This document shows, one piece after another, positions 9,951 to 20,191 of a stretch of 64,000 nt of DNA. The stretch is from Ornithodoros turicata. Taxonomy: Eukaryota > Arthropoda > Arachnida > Ixodida > Argasidae. The position numbers and the translations under genes are program-made. Numbering within the stretch: the stretch's first letter is position 1; every line of letters begins with the position of its first letter. The notes below the pieces were generated by a model. The model did not search any database and was not told the DNA's origin. It was given only the letters and a program-made list of their open reading frames with translations. Location: contig NC_088203.1 in NCBI RefSeq assembly GCF_037126465.1, positions 82,026,668 to 82,090,667 of the forward strand, read 5' to 3'.

Positions 9951-10569
9951 CTACTTTTCTCTAGCTAGTGGTTGGAGTGAGACTGCTTTTTTCTTGTTTG
10001 GCATAGTTTCTCGAAACGAGGACGGTGTTTGACACCGCAGCCAGGCTCGATCTTCAACTGTGACCTGCTGTACTCCGTTTTGAGCGTCGACACACCGGAG
10101 AAGCGAAGCTAACATAAGTACGTTGTCGCAAACGGAAGCAATATTTTCGTGTCCTTTCTCGTCAGTGGCGGGTATTCCGTGGCAAAACCTGTCCAAAATT
10201 CCGGAAGTGGTTATCGTGCAAACCGCAACCTCAAGCTTCATTCTGAGCTAGGTCCATGAACTGCTCTTCGTCTGCTGTACTATAGCCCTCGGAAACAGAA
10301 ATCGTGCCAAATGGATCCCTGATCCAGTCATGTCTCTTGAACTGGCTCTGCGGGAAGTACTTCTCAAACTGAAGCTTGCGAGCCGAGATATGTCGTTTAA
10401 TATAACCGAGGACTTCAGCTGCGTCACACGACTCTGCACCATGCGTCACGACTGCGCGGTGCGCCGTGAGGGCAGGACGTTCGTGTATGCCGCGATACAC
10501 GCCGACGCTGTGGCCTTTAGTGGGAGTGAGTGTTGTTCTCACGATATAGATTGTGATCCTCGCACACAA
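9951..10569 (-). pseudogene. hAT transposase C-terminus (ZBED5/SCAND3-like), broken
   Basis: On the minus strand the frame from about 10569 to 10234 includes AEVLGYIKRHISARKLQFEKYF, then DWIRDPF, then an acidic STADEEQF segment. This order is typical of the region before the hATC dimerisation domain in ZBED5/SCAND3-like hAT transposases. After the stop at about 10231-10234, a different frame continues as FWTGFATEYPPLTRK and ILLPFATTYLC, then a nonsense codon, RFSGVSTLKTEYSRS and PRFEKLCQTRKK. That is the hATC core (LPFATTYLCE.GFS) followed by the usual C-terminus. At least one frameshift and one or more stops make it inactive. The N-terminal BED finger and catalytic region are absent. Identification is by motif order, from memory of the family. 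Confidence 0.75.
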
Positions 10570-10699
10570 GTAAAATCAGGCGTGAAAGCAAGGCTGTATG
10601 ATGCGTCGAAAGCGTCGCGTACCCCGCATGCAAGCGCATTTATGAGAAACCTCCGGTTCCGCTACCACGAGTATCCTCGTAATGCAGAATAGTGGGCAC

Positions 10700-12290
10700 G
10701 GCGTGGCGTTTCTTTTAAATTTGTGAGCCCCTTGTGGGCCGCAGAGTTTGGGATCCACTGCACTGCGAAGTACTTTCAAGTACTTGGAATCTGCTGTCTC
10801 GAATGTGTAGCTGGTTGCAGTTGCTTTTCCCATCTCTCTCCCCCCCCCCTCTCTCTCTCTCTGTCTTTTGTGTGTGTCTATGCATCATTACCCAGGCTCA
10901 AGTTGCTCATGGGCACTTGGAAATAAATTACCTGAAGCTCCTGAAGTCAAGCTCCTTTAGTAGAGACTGATTTTGTTTTCATCTGTTGCAGGAACAGAAG
11001 CGTAAAGCCCGCTCGTGTGGTACATTATATAGGGTAGATAATTCTGAGAAACATGTACGGCAAGCGCATAAATAAAACATCACATGAAAGCAATACAGCT
11101 CTAATGTCACCACTTCTTCGCGTCTACAAACCCTCCTTAGTAGACTTGCCCTATAAGACTAATTGCGCTTATTGAAACTACATATACAACCGGACCACGA
11201 CGACCGGTGCAAACTTGCAGTGAGAAACATTCGTCGCCGACAGCCTTTCGTGACATCTTCGCTTGTGCACACTCTTGAAAGCAACGGCGGACACAGCGGT
11301 TCAACAGTTTTTCAACATTCGGTGACGATTACCGTTCCAGTTTGTGCACTTTCGCGAGGGCTTATGCTTCTCGCTGTTCCGGGGCTCCCTTTGAGACGAA
11401 CTGACAAACACCAATAACCACGCTAATACCCCTCGTAAAAAAGTGAATAAAGCGGATGCGAGCAGAAGCGGGAGAGATCAGAGTAGAGATGGGCAAGTCG
11501 GGAGACTTCTGTACGTTTTATCAGCGCGTGCTCTCTCTCTGTTTTAGGCTTTATTTTCTGCGACAAGTTCTTAGAAATTAGATATCGTAAAACGAAAGAG
11601 GCAACCCGAGTATTTCGTTTTACGAGGCACATCGTAAAAAGACGAGACAACTGTATTCCGCATACAGTTCTATATCCGCAAGAAAGAGCCAAGTGATTTT
11701 CGTCCTCTGCTATCTTCTATTTCGGTCTTTTTTCTGACATTTTGTTCTTCTTTCCCTACTTCTTTTCAGCCAGTAACTTCAGTAGTGCATCGAGGAAGGA
11801 TTTTTTCCCGGTACATTTGTAATCGGTCTCAGCGATCGGCTGGGCGAGATCCCGCTGTTGGGGATGACCAATAAAAGGTGTTTTCGGATCGCTTTACGAC
11901 GTAGGGTCACGTGGTTGTAAGAGATTAAGTTCCCGATTCGGCCTGCTCAACTCCAAAGGGGTTTGAGAGCGAACTTTGGAGCACCGGTGAATGTGTATTT
12001 CCTTATCCGGAGTGCTATACCCATATCAAAAGTCCACTGGTAGGGCTCTATGGATCAGGGCCTGCCTGTCCTCAGAAGCAGTGCTTCGAGCAGACGCTAC
12101 TGTCCTCGACGCTCTTTCGTATAGCACTGGCAAACCTACTATCGACGACACTCTTCTGAAGAATCGGGCAAAGTGAGCCCGGTATATTTAAGTGAGCTGT
12201 AGTAAACGTACGCTGCCATACGGATAGGAAGCCATTTCGGAACGGTGCTGTACAAAATGCCACAAAATTACAAGATTTTAACAACGCGCT
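10700..12290. other. Unassigned sequence
   Basis: No recognisable gene. A pyrimidine-rich microsatellite (C-run then CT repeats) occupies about 10835-10865. AATAAA-like sequences occur near 10922 and 11071 but follow no recognisable coding exon. Open frames near 10723-10970, 11163-11417 and 11423-11692 have no motif. Confidence 0.4.
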
Positions 12291-12300
12291 GTCAGCGGGC

Positions 12301-13140
12301 ATGCCTGTAGCGAGTGAAAGGGTCTCGTGCTCTGTCAAGTACAGTAATCTGGATGCAGAGCTTGAAAGGTTACGGGCTATACGGCGTCGGGAAGAGAGAA
12401 GATTTCGGATGTCTGGGTGTCTTAGGGACTATGACGAAGTCTGCAGGGTACAATCGCTAATCCGGAGACACCGAAATGGAGGTCGTTCTGTTCATCATTA
12501 TCGCCGTACACGCCAACAGGACATATATGGCATGTTCTTAAGTCCCCCAGTGGAAACTGCGTTTCTCAACAGGGCATGCTATACAGTTTAGACCTTCCGA
12601 GCTCTCCGAGTTCATCAAGCCACATCGGAGGTATTGCTTGGGGAAGACTTTTGCAGGCTCCTATGCAAGCCCTCGAAGGCGTCCTCCACTGTCACCAACA
12701 GATCTTCAGCAGATCACATGTATGGCGCAATAGTCTTTGATAGTGGAGACGAAGACCCACACATGGACAAAGATTTCAGTGTTCAAGAGCTGGAAACTGT
12801 CATCCGCGTTTCCGCGAAACAATCAGCTCCTGGGCCTGACGGGGTCTCATACAAGGCTATAGCGTCTTTAGGTTCCTCGTCGCGCTCTGTACTCCTTGTC
12901 TTATCAACGATCCTTGGAGAAACGGCGTTGTCCCTGAGTCATGGAAGACGTCACAGGTTGTACCAGTACTGAAACCAGAGAAACCGCCTCGAGAGCTTGC
13001 ATCATTTTGGCCCATCAGCCTCACGAGTTTCCTGTGCAACATCATGGAGAGACGTACGCTGAATCGTGTGGACTGGTTCTTGGAATCCCGTCGTCTACTT
13101 CCTTGGGAAATGACAGGTTTCAGCTCCGGGTCAATCTGAT
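12301..13140 (+). pseudogene. LINE reverse transcriptase N-terminal part, broken
   Basis: This region encodes the pre-RT and first RT blocks of a LINE pol. The pre-RT segment (LERLRAIRRREERRF, then CLRDYDEVCRVQSLIRRH) closely parallels the minus-strand LINE at 24313-24546, so the two are the same family. A stop near 12590 is followed by the frame with QELETVIRVSAKQSAPGPDG (12785-12845), the PGPDG-type RT block. A shift near 12900 leads to WRNGVVPESWKTSQVVPVLK, then PISLTSFLCNIMERR and LNRVDWFLESRRLL, ending near 13137. The catalytic blocks (FxxD, YADD) are absent. The element is therefore truncated at both ends; 3' loss is unusual for a LINE and implies later rearrangement. Confidence 0.8.
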
Positions 13141-14050
13141 GAAGCAAGGATGACCGCCTGTCGACTTGTCTCGCGGCAGAAACGTGAAAGTATTCCGCTG
13201 ACACACTGCACACAGAACCGTCATAAGCTTTACCTGTTTACGAGTAACAGTTTTTTTACGGGTTACATCGAGCGCATTGTGATTGTGTAATTCCTGCAGG
13301 TGATCATGACGCTGCCTGTAACCCCTGACCACCATAGAGTTTCGTCTAAGCTTGCTACCAATTATGTGTCCTCTACAGCAGGAGTTATCCGTTTTCAGAG
13401 TTAACGTGAGAAGTGAGCATTATAAGAGTGTACATTTTACTTTTAGTGGTAAAAACGCATATACATTTTTTACCTGTACTAGAAGTGCCCGTTTTAAGAG
13501 TGTATGAACGAAGTTGATTTATAGGTAACATTAAATTAAGCAAATATAATCTGTGTCCGTAGTTGTTCATTGTTAAACTGTATAGCATACCCTGTTGCGA
13601 ACATGTATAGTAAACAGCACACATTCATCAATAGAAAAAACACGAGCCTGTTGAAAGTACTAGTATTCCAAAAACTCAAACGTAATTGATACATAAAAAT
13701 TGACGGATTCCTAAATGTGCGTGTGGGTTTATTTTTTAAAAATATGCACACGTTGCAGCCTAACAACTTTCGGTTCAGTAACAGCCTTCTTAGGAAATCG
13801 AATAAAACTCCCTTTTGTCGTTTTGAAAGAATCGCCCATACCCTTCGATAACATTCAAAACCATCCCCAGAAACCTGATCCTCTTATTTCATTTGAGGTA
13901 CTTCTTCCAGCGCACTTATCAAAATTACTGCCGTTCGAAAAATCGACATCTAATCATTTCACGTCTGGCAGAGGGGAACGCGGACCGCTAACACCCCTTA
14001 CTGCCTTTCGGTCTCCAATAGAAACAAATGACATCCAGGTCAACCTCTGG
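13140..14050. other. Unassigned sequence
   Basis: AT-rich and without recognisable domains. A long plus-strand frame (about 13715-14329) runs through the C-run at 14235-14252 and is not supported as a gene. Confidence 0.4.
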
Positions 14051-14234
14051 AACAGAAGAATGTATAGTGACGGCAAAGTCCGATCAGGAACGGCAACACT
14101 ATGTGCCCCGTCGATGGTGCTCGAACCGGAATTTGGGGTTGCAAGCCACGGGTTCGGAACGCTTCCTTCAAATAACAGGCTTGGAAGCAAACGACTCGTC
14201 GCGAACAATCACTCAACGGGTTGTCGTGAAGAAC

Positions 14235-14254
14235 CCCCCCCCCCCCCCCCCCTC
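14235..14254. repeat. Poly(C) tract
   Basis: An uninterrupted run of about 18 C. Similar C/G homopolymers recur across the window, near 9247, 9837, 17385, 19722, 28799, 37265, 39885, 42581, 49086, 50191, 50607, 50792 and 60197. Lengths in such tracts are prone to sequencing error. Confidence 0.8.
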
Positions 14255-14379
14255 CCAGAAAATGATTTTTGGTCCTCCAGACAAATTGCAGCCCTCGATC
14301 GTGGCGTCTGTCTGTATTTCTGGGTATAGGGTCAGCTCTCTTATATGTCCGTCTATAGATCAAGCGGCGCGCAAGAAAC

Positions 14380-14950
14380 AATAGGAGGTAGAGTATAGAG
14401 AAAGAGATAAAATGGGGAAAGATGATGCGAAGGAAAGAGGGGGGAGTCGAGATGAGGACTGCAGAGGTTGATGGGAATGATAATTGGTGGTGTAATCGTC
14501 GGAAGGAGGAAAAGAACGGGTCTGGAGGGCTGGTCCCTCAACAAGATGAAGTGGTTAGGAGGAAGGGAGAGTGCGAGGGCCGTCGGGGGACGTCGACAAC
14601 GGTCTTACGTACGTACAAGATAGTAGTGAGTTTTAGTGTATCGTACGCAAAGGAGTCAGCGTAAAGCAAAAGACAGCGTACGTTATGCTAGAAGAAAATA
14701 CCGATTGCCGACAGATATAATGTACTTGCTTAATTTTCGATTGTCGGTCAACTTCAACCGATTGAGGGTACTCGTCTTGTGTTTTCTGCTTCCATGTGGT
14801 ACCGCGTTCACGAACTGCGCTGCAGCGCACGTAACATGTTTTCTTTGAAATCAAATAACTCAGGATAAAGTTACTGACGCCAGTAATCGATCCTGGCTCC
14901 TCCCTGACCCACTCCCGGAGGACTCCTGAGTCTGACTGGGGACTCCTCTC
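14380..14950. other. Purine-rich and unassigned sequence
   Basis: About 14380-14570 is G/A-rich and non-coding in appearance. The remainder, up to the fold-back element at 14952, shows no recognisable feature. Confidence 0.35.
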
Positions 14951-14951
14951 T

Positions 14952-15146
14952 GAGTTACTTTTGGAGTGCCTCAAGTACAAGAGGGACGGACATCCAGCCA
15001 CGCTCATCGCGTTGTCTCTTACAAGGTGTCGCCCTGCCTGGTGTGCGAATGAGTATGTGAGTGATAAAGATGTAAGAGAGAATGCGAATAGCGTGGCTGG
15101 CTGGTTGTCCGTCCACCTTGTACTTGAGGCCCTCCAAATGTAACTC
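14952..15146. repeat. Fold-back element, ~72-75 bp arms
   Basis: Bases 14952-15023 (GAGTTAC...CTCTTACA) pair with 15071-15146 (TGTAAGAGAG...GTAACTC) as an imperfect inverted repeat around a 47-bp loop. By eye the arms match at roughly four of five positions. No open frame is expected to be functional. Overlapping frames on both strands read into the same repeated peptide because of the symmetry. Confidence 0.85.
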
Positions 15147-15538
15147 AGGGGGTGTGTGGTGTGCGTGTCCGTACCACTGTTGTGGTGTTAGGGTAGCATC
15201 CGTTACCGGAAACACGTTCCCAATAGTGACACGCACATCGAAGGACTTAGCCTGGACGTCCTCAGCCGCCATGATTGTCATGTATTGCTCCGCTAAGTCG
15301 TGAATTACACGGCCCTCTTTGTGAACGTCTAGGGACGCCTATAAAGTAAGGACCATACTTCACCGCCGTCTCTTATTCTTGTGAATTATCGCTTCTTCGT
15401 ACATATCTCTCCAATACAAAAGCAGCGTCAACAACCAGAATTTTATTAGATTAATTCCTTCCTCAAAGGGGTTATGACTCTTGGGCATGCATGCACGGTT
15501 CTATTACATGTTTGGTATACATGTATGGTGGTTGATTA
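15147..15538. other. Unassigned sequence
   Basis: No gene or element recognised between the two fold-back elements. Confidence 0.4.
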
Positions 15539-15829
15539 AGGCCGTTTATTTTAATCCTTTACAATTTTTTTTATAAAAAGCTACGAGAACATCATAGATG
15601 TCGTTTTTGCAGTTGAGTTATACGGCCAGGCAGATATCCTCCCGAAGAAAGTACGCAACTAAAAACCGATTAATTACGAAAAATTGATTAATTAACTCTT
15701 TCAATTATGAGATTTCGTGCGAATGTGAGATAGTAGAATGCGAGACTATCCTCGTCGAAAGCTATTCCACATTTTAAAAATCCTGAAACATGCACGTGCG
15801 TTAAAATACCTATCCCGAACTTCGATATA

Positions 15830-16771
15830 CGAGGGGTGTTCAAGTCAAACCGGGTCTTTCTCTCTCCTGAGTGTACAACTGGCTTGCGCTACTCCTTTTT
15901 CGTCGTTTTCACACGCGACAGGCCTCCGCGTTCACCACGTGGCTGTCCAAAGTTTGTGCAAAACAGAAGACACGTGCTGGACAAGATGGCCGACAACGAG
16001 GTGAGCGCGCACATCGAACAGCGAATTGTCATGAAGTTTCTCGTGAATGAAGGCGTAAAGTCATCTGAAATTCACAGAAGACTTCAGACTCAGTATGGTC
16101 ACGATACACTTTGCCGCTCCAAAGCGTTTGAGTGGTGCAAACGGTTCCGAGACGGCCGTACATCAGTGCAGGACGATCCCGGCCGGGGCGGCTCAGAGCC
16201 CAGTCAGAGTCAGAGTTCCTAAGAACATCCAACTTGTGGAGCGCCACGGTTTTCTGGCACAAGGCTGGCATTGTTCATCTTGATTTTCTGCCCAGTGGTA
16301 CCACCATCAATAGCGCATATTACTGCCAGGTTCTCAGGGATGTGAATAAGGCGCTGAAGCAAAAGCGGCTGGGCCTCATCGCCAAAGGAGTCCTCCTCCT
16401 ATGGGACAATGCACGCTCACATTCCGCGCATCTCACGACACGCACCTTACAGGAACTTGGCTGAGAATTGCTGCCATATCCGCCTTACAGTCCATACATC
16501 GCCCCCAGCGATTTCCATCTCTTCGGGCCACTGAAGGCTTTCCTTGGGAGCCGCCACTTCAGCTGCGATGACGAGGTCAAGAATGCGGTCTGATCATGGC
16601 TGCCGGTAAGGATTTCTACGCTGCTGGCATCCAACCCCTGGTGAAACGCTGGGACAAGTGCATTAGTGCAGCTGGAAATTACGTTGAAAAATAAAACTAA
16701 TTTTTCGCCTGTAAGTTCATTTTACTCGTGCGAAACATGAAAAGTCCCGGTTTGACTTGAACACCCCTCGT
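15830..16771 (+). mobile_element. mariner element, internally deleted (942 bp)
   Basis: Terminal inverted repeats: CGAGGGGTGTTCAAGTCAAA at the left, and its complement ending CACCCCTCG at the right, nearly perfect over 27 bp. TA dinucleotides flank both ends (15828-15829, 16772-16773), the standard mariner target duplication. Intact mariners are about 1.3 kb, so roughly 0.35 kb is missing. The missing part falls inside the transposase, after the N-terminal helix-turn-helix domains. The element sits within one arm of a fold-back element and so is younger than it. Confidence 0.95.
15986..16695 (+). pseudogene. mariner transposase remnant (DD34D), dead
   Basis: The ATG at 15986 starts MADNEVSAHIEQRIVMKF. 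The segment SSEIHRRLQTQYG and RSKAFEWCKRFRDGR form the paired helix-turn-helix DNA-binding domain of mariner transposase. After DDPGRGG the sequence jumps to the last third of the protein: HKAGIVHLDFLPSGTTIN, then LLLWDNARSH with the second catalytic Asp, and YSPYIAPSDFHLF with the third. Exactly 34 residues separate the two Asp, the DD34D spacing of mariner. The first catalytic Asp lies in the deleted part. A TGA (about 16462-16464) replaces an expected Trp codon before ELLPYPPYSP, and further stops and shifts follow. It cannot transpose by itself. Confidence 0.93.
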
Positions 16772-17125
16772 ACAAATGAGGCTAAACCGAAACCGGGAAC
16801 GCTAGGGAGCACAGTCCTCAGTGCTCCTGAAGCGCGCTTTGTCGGTTTCGGCTCATTTGCATGACAAAATTTGGGTATTTATATTTTGACCCGCGTGCGA
16901 GTTTCAGGATTTTTTAAAACGTAGAATTCCTTTCAACGAGGATAGCCTCTCGTTCTGCTATCTCGCTTTTGCCCGAAATTTCCTACTTAAAGAGTATACG
17001 TAATTAGTCATCTTGTAGTTGGATTCTTGCTTCGCCAGGATATAGCATAACTGCAAACACGACATCTATGCTGTTCTCGTAGATTTCTTATTAAAAAATC
17101 TGTAAAGGATAAAAATAAACACCCT

Positions 17126-17855
17126 GTATGTATACGTAGTTCAATACATCATGCATTCATTGAGAGTATTTGGAAAAGGCAATCATTTATATATGCCGTG
17201 ATAGTCGGCCACATACAAACCCTTCGGCGTCGAAGTCTGACGTCAATCCAAGTAGCTGTCTTCTACATTTACATCGGCATTACTTGGGACGAATTTTCAA
17301 AACTTCTTGAAAAAGCAGTTAAAAACTCTTCTAAAGAGCAGTTACAAACAAGAAGTAGGTGAATAAATACTGAAAAGAATCCATGGGGGGGGGGGGCAAT
17401 GCAAAATGACCTAGCCATAAAGACAAAAAGGGGCTGACTAGGAAAATTTACGTGCGCAATCTTCGAACGTACGTTCCTTGCATGGTGATGGATTTCCAGA
17501 ACTTTTTTTCACTGCTGTCCAATCGCTATCCATTCAAGGCACGCGTCGCGCACAGCGCATCGAACCGAACAATGCAAACGATGAACTGCATTTTGAAGAG
17601 AGTTCCGATATTCACGTGCTCTGAAGGAATTTTCAGTAAATTATGCGAGAATAAGATTCCTTTTGCTCGCCTTGTACGCATTTTGTTGTTCCCGTTCCTT
17701 TGGTTTTGATTTCAGTTTTTGTGGACAATATGTGAAGACGAGTTCCGAGCTGAGATCCTTATCTTGTCCCCGCACTCTCAAAACAAGGTTGGTCGCGGTG
17801 GTCTCGACAGTGATGGAACTGCTCTCCGTAGTCGGCCTCGCTCAGGTGGGCAACG
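17126..17855. other. Unassigned sequence
   Basis: Contains a G-run at about 17384-17396 and no recognisable gene. The open frame at 17452-17709 has no motif. Confidence 0.4.
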
Positions 17856-17859
17856 TCAC

Positions 17860-18080
17860 CACTACAGTAGCGGGGTTCGCACGTCCTGGGCCGACTTCAC
17901 GGGGAATAGCGCCGACATTTGTCATACAGCCGTCTGAGGAAACCCCAAGGAAGTCGCCCAGACAGCACAGACGGCGTCCACAGGGTGGTGTTGGTGATGA
18001 TGGTAGCAGCTTGCCGTTGTTGGCCTGATAGCTGTGGGCATCGTTACGACTGTAGCTGAAGGTGATGATGAGAGGACGAT
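17860..18080 (-). mobile_element. SINE body and LINE/SINE tail fragments, minus strand
   Basis: The complement of 17890-17975 carries the SINE body landmarks in order: CTGTGCTGTCTGGGCGACTT, GGTTTCCTCAGACGG, CAAATGTCGGC, and GAAGTCGGCCCAGGACGTGC. Next to it, 17980-18065 in the same orientation reads as a 3' tail (GTCGTAACGATGCCCAC, GGCCAACAACGGCAAG, ending in ACCACC-type repeats). The tRNA-like head is absent, so the two pieces look like a nested or rearranged pair. Confidence 0.6.
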
Positions 18081-18175
18081 GACAAGAAGATGAGGGAACG
18101 AATAGGCAGGCTTGGCGCCCACAAAAAGGCGTACGCCCCGCGCTTTCCGCAAGTCATGAGTGATAATGACATGGA

Positions 18176-18237
18176 CAGTGCTGGACAAAAGTTTTGTCCA
18201 GCTTTGTTAAGTTTTTATAAACTTTTGTCCAGCACTG
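18176..18237. mobile_element. 62-bp Tc1-like MITE / terminal repeat pair
   Basis: The ends CAGTGCTGGACAAAAGTTT and its complement AAACTTTTGTCCAGCACTG enclose about 24 bp. CAGTGCTGG-type termini are typical of the Tc1 branch. The right flank is TA (18238-18239); the left flank is GA, one change from TA. This is nearly the shortest possible nonautonomous Tc1-type element, two TIRs with almost nothing between. Confidence 0.8.
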
Positions 18238-18377
18238 TACCATCCTGTGCAATGGTTGGGCGTGCACTGAATCTCCGGTGGTCAGGCGTGATGGTCAGGC
18301 GCTAGCGCTCTGCCTGGGGGGTAAAACTTTATCCCCTCCTGTGTAAATAGAAAACAGCGAAGTTGCAGTAAGTATCG

Positions 18378-18985
18378 CCGTAATTTCACACGTATTAGCC
18401 GCGGCTTATGGCGATTTTTTTTTTCTCACGTGCGCTCTGCTGCTTATCTCATGACAGTTTTTCCCTTGTATTTCCTCCATACGCCGGTTTTGACGAAGGG
18501 CCGACAGTACCGGCACCACCCTGTCAATGCACGAACAAGGCGTAACGGGGGCGCGTCCAGATTCGAGTAGACTTACATTCCTGCCGTCATCCCCCAAGCA
18601 GCTTGAACGAAAGTGGAGACAGTGATTCGTGTCTTCTTGAAGGCCACTGCCCTCTCGATTCATGAAATACACGCAACAAGGGCACAGGCCGATCTTGGTA
18701 GAAGATGATGGTGATGATCTTGGTAGAACACTAGAGCTAGACAATGAAAAATGAAAAAGTGGCTAGGAAGCAAGCGAGCTGGTGAAGATGATGCATAATG
18801 TAAAACCCTAAGACTAGGGAACACGAATGGACAGACACAACACGAAGTCTCAAAGTCTTTTGAGACGTCGTGTTGTGTCTGGCCCTTCGTGTTCCGTAGT
18901 CTCGAGATTTTACATTATGCACTGGAACTAGCCTCCTTTGTTGTACACCATGCCGACCCCCGAGTATGGACCATAGGGTTTATGG
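18378..18985 (-). mobile_element. Second copy of the CCGTA-TIR element, inverted and interrupted
   Basis: From CCGTAATTTCACACGTATTA at 18378, the sequence follows the reverse complement of the element at 1846-2407. Shared landmarks include the subterminal GGCTTATG segment, CAAGCAGCTTGAACGAAAGT and AAGGGCACAG...GATCTTGGTAGAA. It then resumes after an insertion as TGTTGTACACCATGCCGA and AGTATGGACCATAGGGTTTA. Similarity fades near 18985, so one terminus is lost. The orientation is opposite to the first copy. Confidence 0.8.
18702..18921. mobile_element. Palindromic insertion inside the CCGTA-TIR copy
   Basis: Bases 18792-18921 form a long hairpin. TGCATAATGTAAAA at one end pairs with TTTTACATTATGCA at the other, and GGGAACACGAA, GACACAACACGA and GTCTCAAA pair inward to a tip of a few bases near 18856. 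Upstream, 18702-18791 is an unpaired leader. The sequence GATCTTGGTAGAA occurs twice (about 18693 and 18716), possibly a duplicated target or local slippage. The insertion splits the host element between its GATCTTGGTAGAA and GTACACCATGCC parts. Confidence 0.75.
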
Positions 18986-18999
18986 TGGGTTTAAGGTTT

Positions 19000-19640
19000 A
19001 TGTTTGACGCGTAAATGAATACAAACGGGCGTAACCTTCTCTGGGACGTTATGTCTTCCACAGGTGTTCGATAGTTAAAGGCACAGCAGTTAATAAGCAA
19101 ATGAAGCAGCAGTTGGTGCAATAGACGAGTTCAGAAAATCCCAGAGTGCTTAGCGCCGCTTTGAACTGTGGGAGTTTACTAATACCAAAGGAACGGGTGG
19201 CCTCCAAACTGTTCCGGATTCTCCCCTACCGGTCCATTGTCCACGACGCGTCAAGGTCAGCGAAAGCAAAATGTGAAGGATTATTCTTCGTTCCCCCGCT
19301 CAGCAAGCACCCGGGATGCAATGCGTGCGCAAAGAGCACTGGATTTTCTAACCTCGTCTATTGATGCGGTTGAACGCAAGTGATGGCACACTACGATACA
19401 ATTTTGAATTTCACTGCGTTCTCTCAATGGACCTTTTCCGGGTAAGCGTATGCGCATGCGCAGCCACCCGGGGTCGACTGCCATGTTCATTGGGAGGGGG
19501 GGAGATAACCGGTTTCAAGGTTACGCGGAGGCCGAGATTCGACGACGCTTTGTACTCGTAATCAGTACAATACGCTTTCTCCTTTTTCCGCATTCTTCTT
19601 ACAATCTTCTCTTGCTACTTTCCCACGCAATATGTCAGTC
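19000..19640. other. Unassigned sequence
   Basis: No recognisable gene or terminal repeats. A G-run is present near 19494-19502. Confidence 0.35.
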
Positions 19641-19649
19641 CGAAAAGCG

Positions 19650-19705
19650 CCCCTCTGTGAGGCCGACAACGGCGAGCCCTTTTACCAGTACCACCAGCGA
19701 AAAGC
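19650..19705 (+). mobile_element. SINE/LINE 3'-tail fragment
   Basis: CCTCTGTGAGGCCGACAACG, GCGAGCCCTTTTACCAG and TACCACCAG match the last 55 bases of the SINEs at 28850-29120 and 30919-31170. Body and head are absent. Confidence 0.6.
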
Positions 19706-19737
19706 GTCCCCATGTTTGTTGGGGGGGGGGGATATAC

Positions 19738-20139
19738 GACTAGAGTCACTAAATAAGCTTCGCTTCAGAGTATCGACACTGAGTTCCAAGCGAGCATGCG
19801 CCATCTTGTTTCCGCGCTGCGCTACGCACGCGCACTGCGCACATGAGTGCACGATGCCATCTATCGTGCGCGGGGGAAAGGTTCCTTTCGTTTACAAGCA
19901 GCAGTTGACGGCCTTGGCTCACCTTGACATCCTCGGGACGCTCTGGTTGACAATACTTGGATTATCGCACAACAATCAAACACGATTCTCTACCCCGCAG
20001 CGAGCATTATGTTAGCCTTCTTTGATCCTCAATTCGGGATGGTACCGTTGTGGTGCGGAAACAAGATGGCGCTCCTGCTCTCCCTTGGACATCAGTGTCG
20101 ATACTCTGAAGCGAGGCTTATGTACAGACTCTAGATACG
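19738..20139. repeat. Inverted repeat pair, ~80-bp arms 240 bp apart
   Basis: Bases 19738-19816 and 20054-20139 are imperfect reverse complements. Shared core: GCTTCAGAGTATCGACACTG followed by a CCAAG segment and GCGCCATCTTGTTTCCGC. The space between holds no recognised gene. They could be the ends of a nonautonomous element or two oppositely oriented copies of one repeat. A run of about 10 G precedes the left arm. Confidence 0.8.
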
Positions 20140-20191
20140 ACGTTCGGCATTCCGCCGTCAAGGGGCGACGTGACTATGGAAATGGTAAAGT

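Larger units (their letters stand above)
15539..17125. mobile_element. Long palindromic fold-back element split by a mariner
   Basis: Leaving out the mariner at 15830-16771, the left arm (15539-15829 plus 16774-16814) is the imperfect reverse complement of the right arm (about 16823-17125). Only about 8 bases separate the arms (GGAGCAC...GTGCTCC at the centre). The outer end on the right reads CAGGGTGTTTATTTTTATCC on its minus strand; the left end has a diverged GGCCGTTTATTTTAATCC. Arm length is about 300-330 bp, giving an ancestral palindrome of about 645 bp. No transposase frame is visible. If transcribed, it would fold into a long near-continuous duplex, a plausible source of small RNAs (inference). 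Confidence 0.85.

Noticed and set aside
13715..14329. 204-codon plus-strand open frame
   Set aside because: Runs through an 18-base C-run and has no motif or credible start context.
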